From positions 806,001 to 870,000 of the forward strand of contig NZ_JABMLF010000001.1 in the NCBI RefSeq assembly GCF_013205055.1: 64,000 nucleotides of DNA. The letters are read 5' to 3'. This stretch comes from Rathayibacter sp. VKM Ac-2856 (GTDB lineage Bacteria > Actinomycetota > Actinomycetes > Actinomycetales > Microbacteriaceae). The notes below the pieces were generated by a model. That model worked only from the letters and a program-made list of their open reading frames with translations, had not been told where the DNA came from and made no database searches. Position numbers and translations under genes: made by a program. Below are positions 63,700 through 64,000 of the stretch, one piece after another. Numbering within the stretch: position 1 is the stretch's first letter; every line of letters begins with the position of its first letter.

Positions 63700-64000
63700 C
63701 GGGCAGCCACCTTCTCGTAGACCCGCACATGGGCGTCGATGCTGTCGCTCCAGCGGAAGCGTCGCGCCCATTCAGGTCCCGTCCGGGTCGCGGTCTCGAG
63801 CCAGCTCGCGTCCGTCGCCGCCGAGACGACTGTCGCGGCGATCCCCTCGGCCGTCAGGTCCTCGATTGTGCGCGCCGGACCGGCGACCTCGGCGAGAGAC
63901 CCCCGTCTCGACGACACGGTCGGCGCTCCGGCCGCCATGGCCTCGAGCACGGGGAGACCGAAGCCCTCGTAGAGGCTGGGGAAGACGAAGAGGGAGCAGG
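63696..64000 (-). CDS. GT4-family glycosyltransferase, C-terminal end (runs off right edge)
   Basis: Only the last 100 or so residues are inside the window. The C-terminal GT-B signature FPSLYEGFGLPVLEAMAAG is present, with the EGFGLPVLE motif that holds the donor nucleotide-sugar, followed by SSRRGSLAEVAG. This is a group 1 (retaining) glycosyltransferase of the polysaccharide cluster. Its stop overlaps the next gene's ATG. Confidence 0.85.
   Translation of the reverse strand, partial: CSLFVFPSLYEGFGLPVLEAMAAGAPTVSSRRGSLAEVAGPARTIEDLTAEGIAATVVSAATDASWLETATRTGPEWARRFRWSDSIDAHVRVYEKVAAR

Overview
The window is a contiguous piece of a high-GC actinobacterial chromosome. Gene content and order point to the family Microbacteriaceae, and possibly to Rathayibacter or a close relative: proS-nusA-ylxR-infB-rbfA, dxr-rseP-ispG, sua5-wecA-atpI-atpBEFHAGDC, a two-ATPase FtsK gene next to FHA and PP2C genes, and an ATP synthase epsilon subunit without its C-terminal helices. 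The genus is an inference. I saw no rRNA, tRNA, CRISPR array, transposase, integrase or phage gene.

Layout. 1-5 kb: a truncated SNF2/DEAH helicase, a small membrane protein, a CsoR/RcnR-type regulator translationally coupled to a macrodomain gene, with a candidate operator just upstream of the regulator, then an SGNH hydrolase and an SDR-DUF2867 protein. 5-12.5 kb: ribF and truB with two small membrane proteins, separated from rbfA by a block holding a PanE-like reductase, a uridine-kinase-like protein with a broken P-loop, mutY and a short RNB ribonuclease. 12.5-20.6 kb: rbfA, infB, ylxR, nusA, proS and ispG, all on the minus strand. rimP is missing from its usual place between proS and nusA. 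20.6-24.8 kb: rseP, dxr and a tandem-FKBP lipoprotein.

24.9-41 kb is rich in amine and amino-acid metabolism: two paralogous GABA transaminases, an acyltransferase, an OsmC protein, an asparaginase, a potDABC polyamine transporter operon, and an Lrp regulator followed by a third class III aminotransferase. Inserted among them is a PP2C-FHA-FtsK/EccC-like operon that resembles part of a type VII secretion system. 41-44 kb: DUF4192, ogt, tag and yaaA. 44-54 kb: the complete ATP synthase operon with atpI-like, wecA and sua5 genes upstream. 54-64 kb: a surface or exopolysaccharide cluster with glycosyltransferases, rmlB, a DUF218-like membrane protein, an O-antigen-ligase-like polymerase/ligase, a Wzx flippase, two pyruvyltransferase-like proteins and a lone PqqD/RRE-type protein. 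It runs off the right edge.

The most unusual non-coding features are two palindromic elements between rbfA and infB that share a core but have different, internally complementary stems; a tandem pair of 155-bp hairpin-rich repeats between rseP and ispG; and a recurrent TANNNT hexamer placed 6-7 bases before many start codons, which suggests widespread leaderless transcription. Protein functions below are assigned from sequence motifs recognised by eye, not from database searches.
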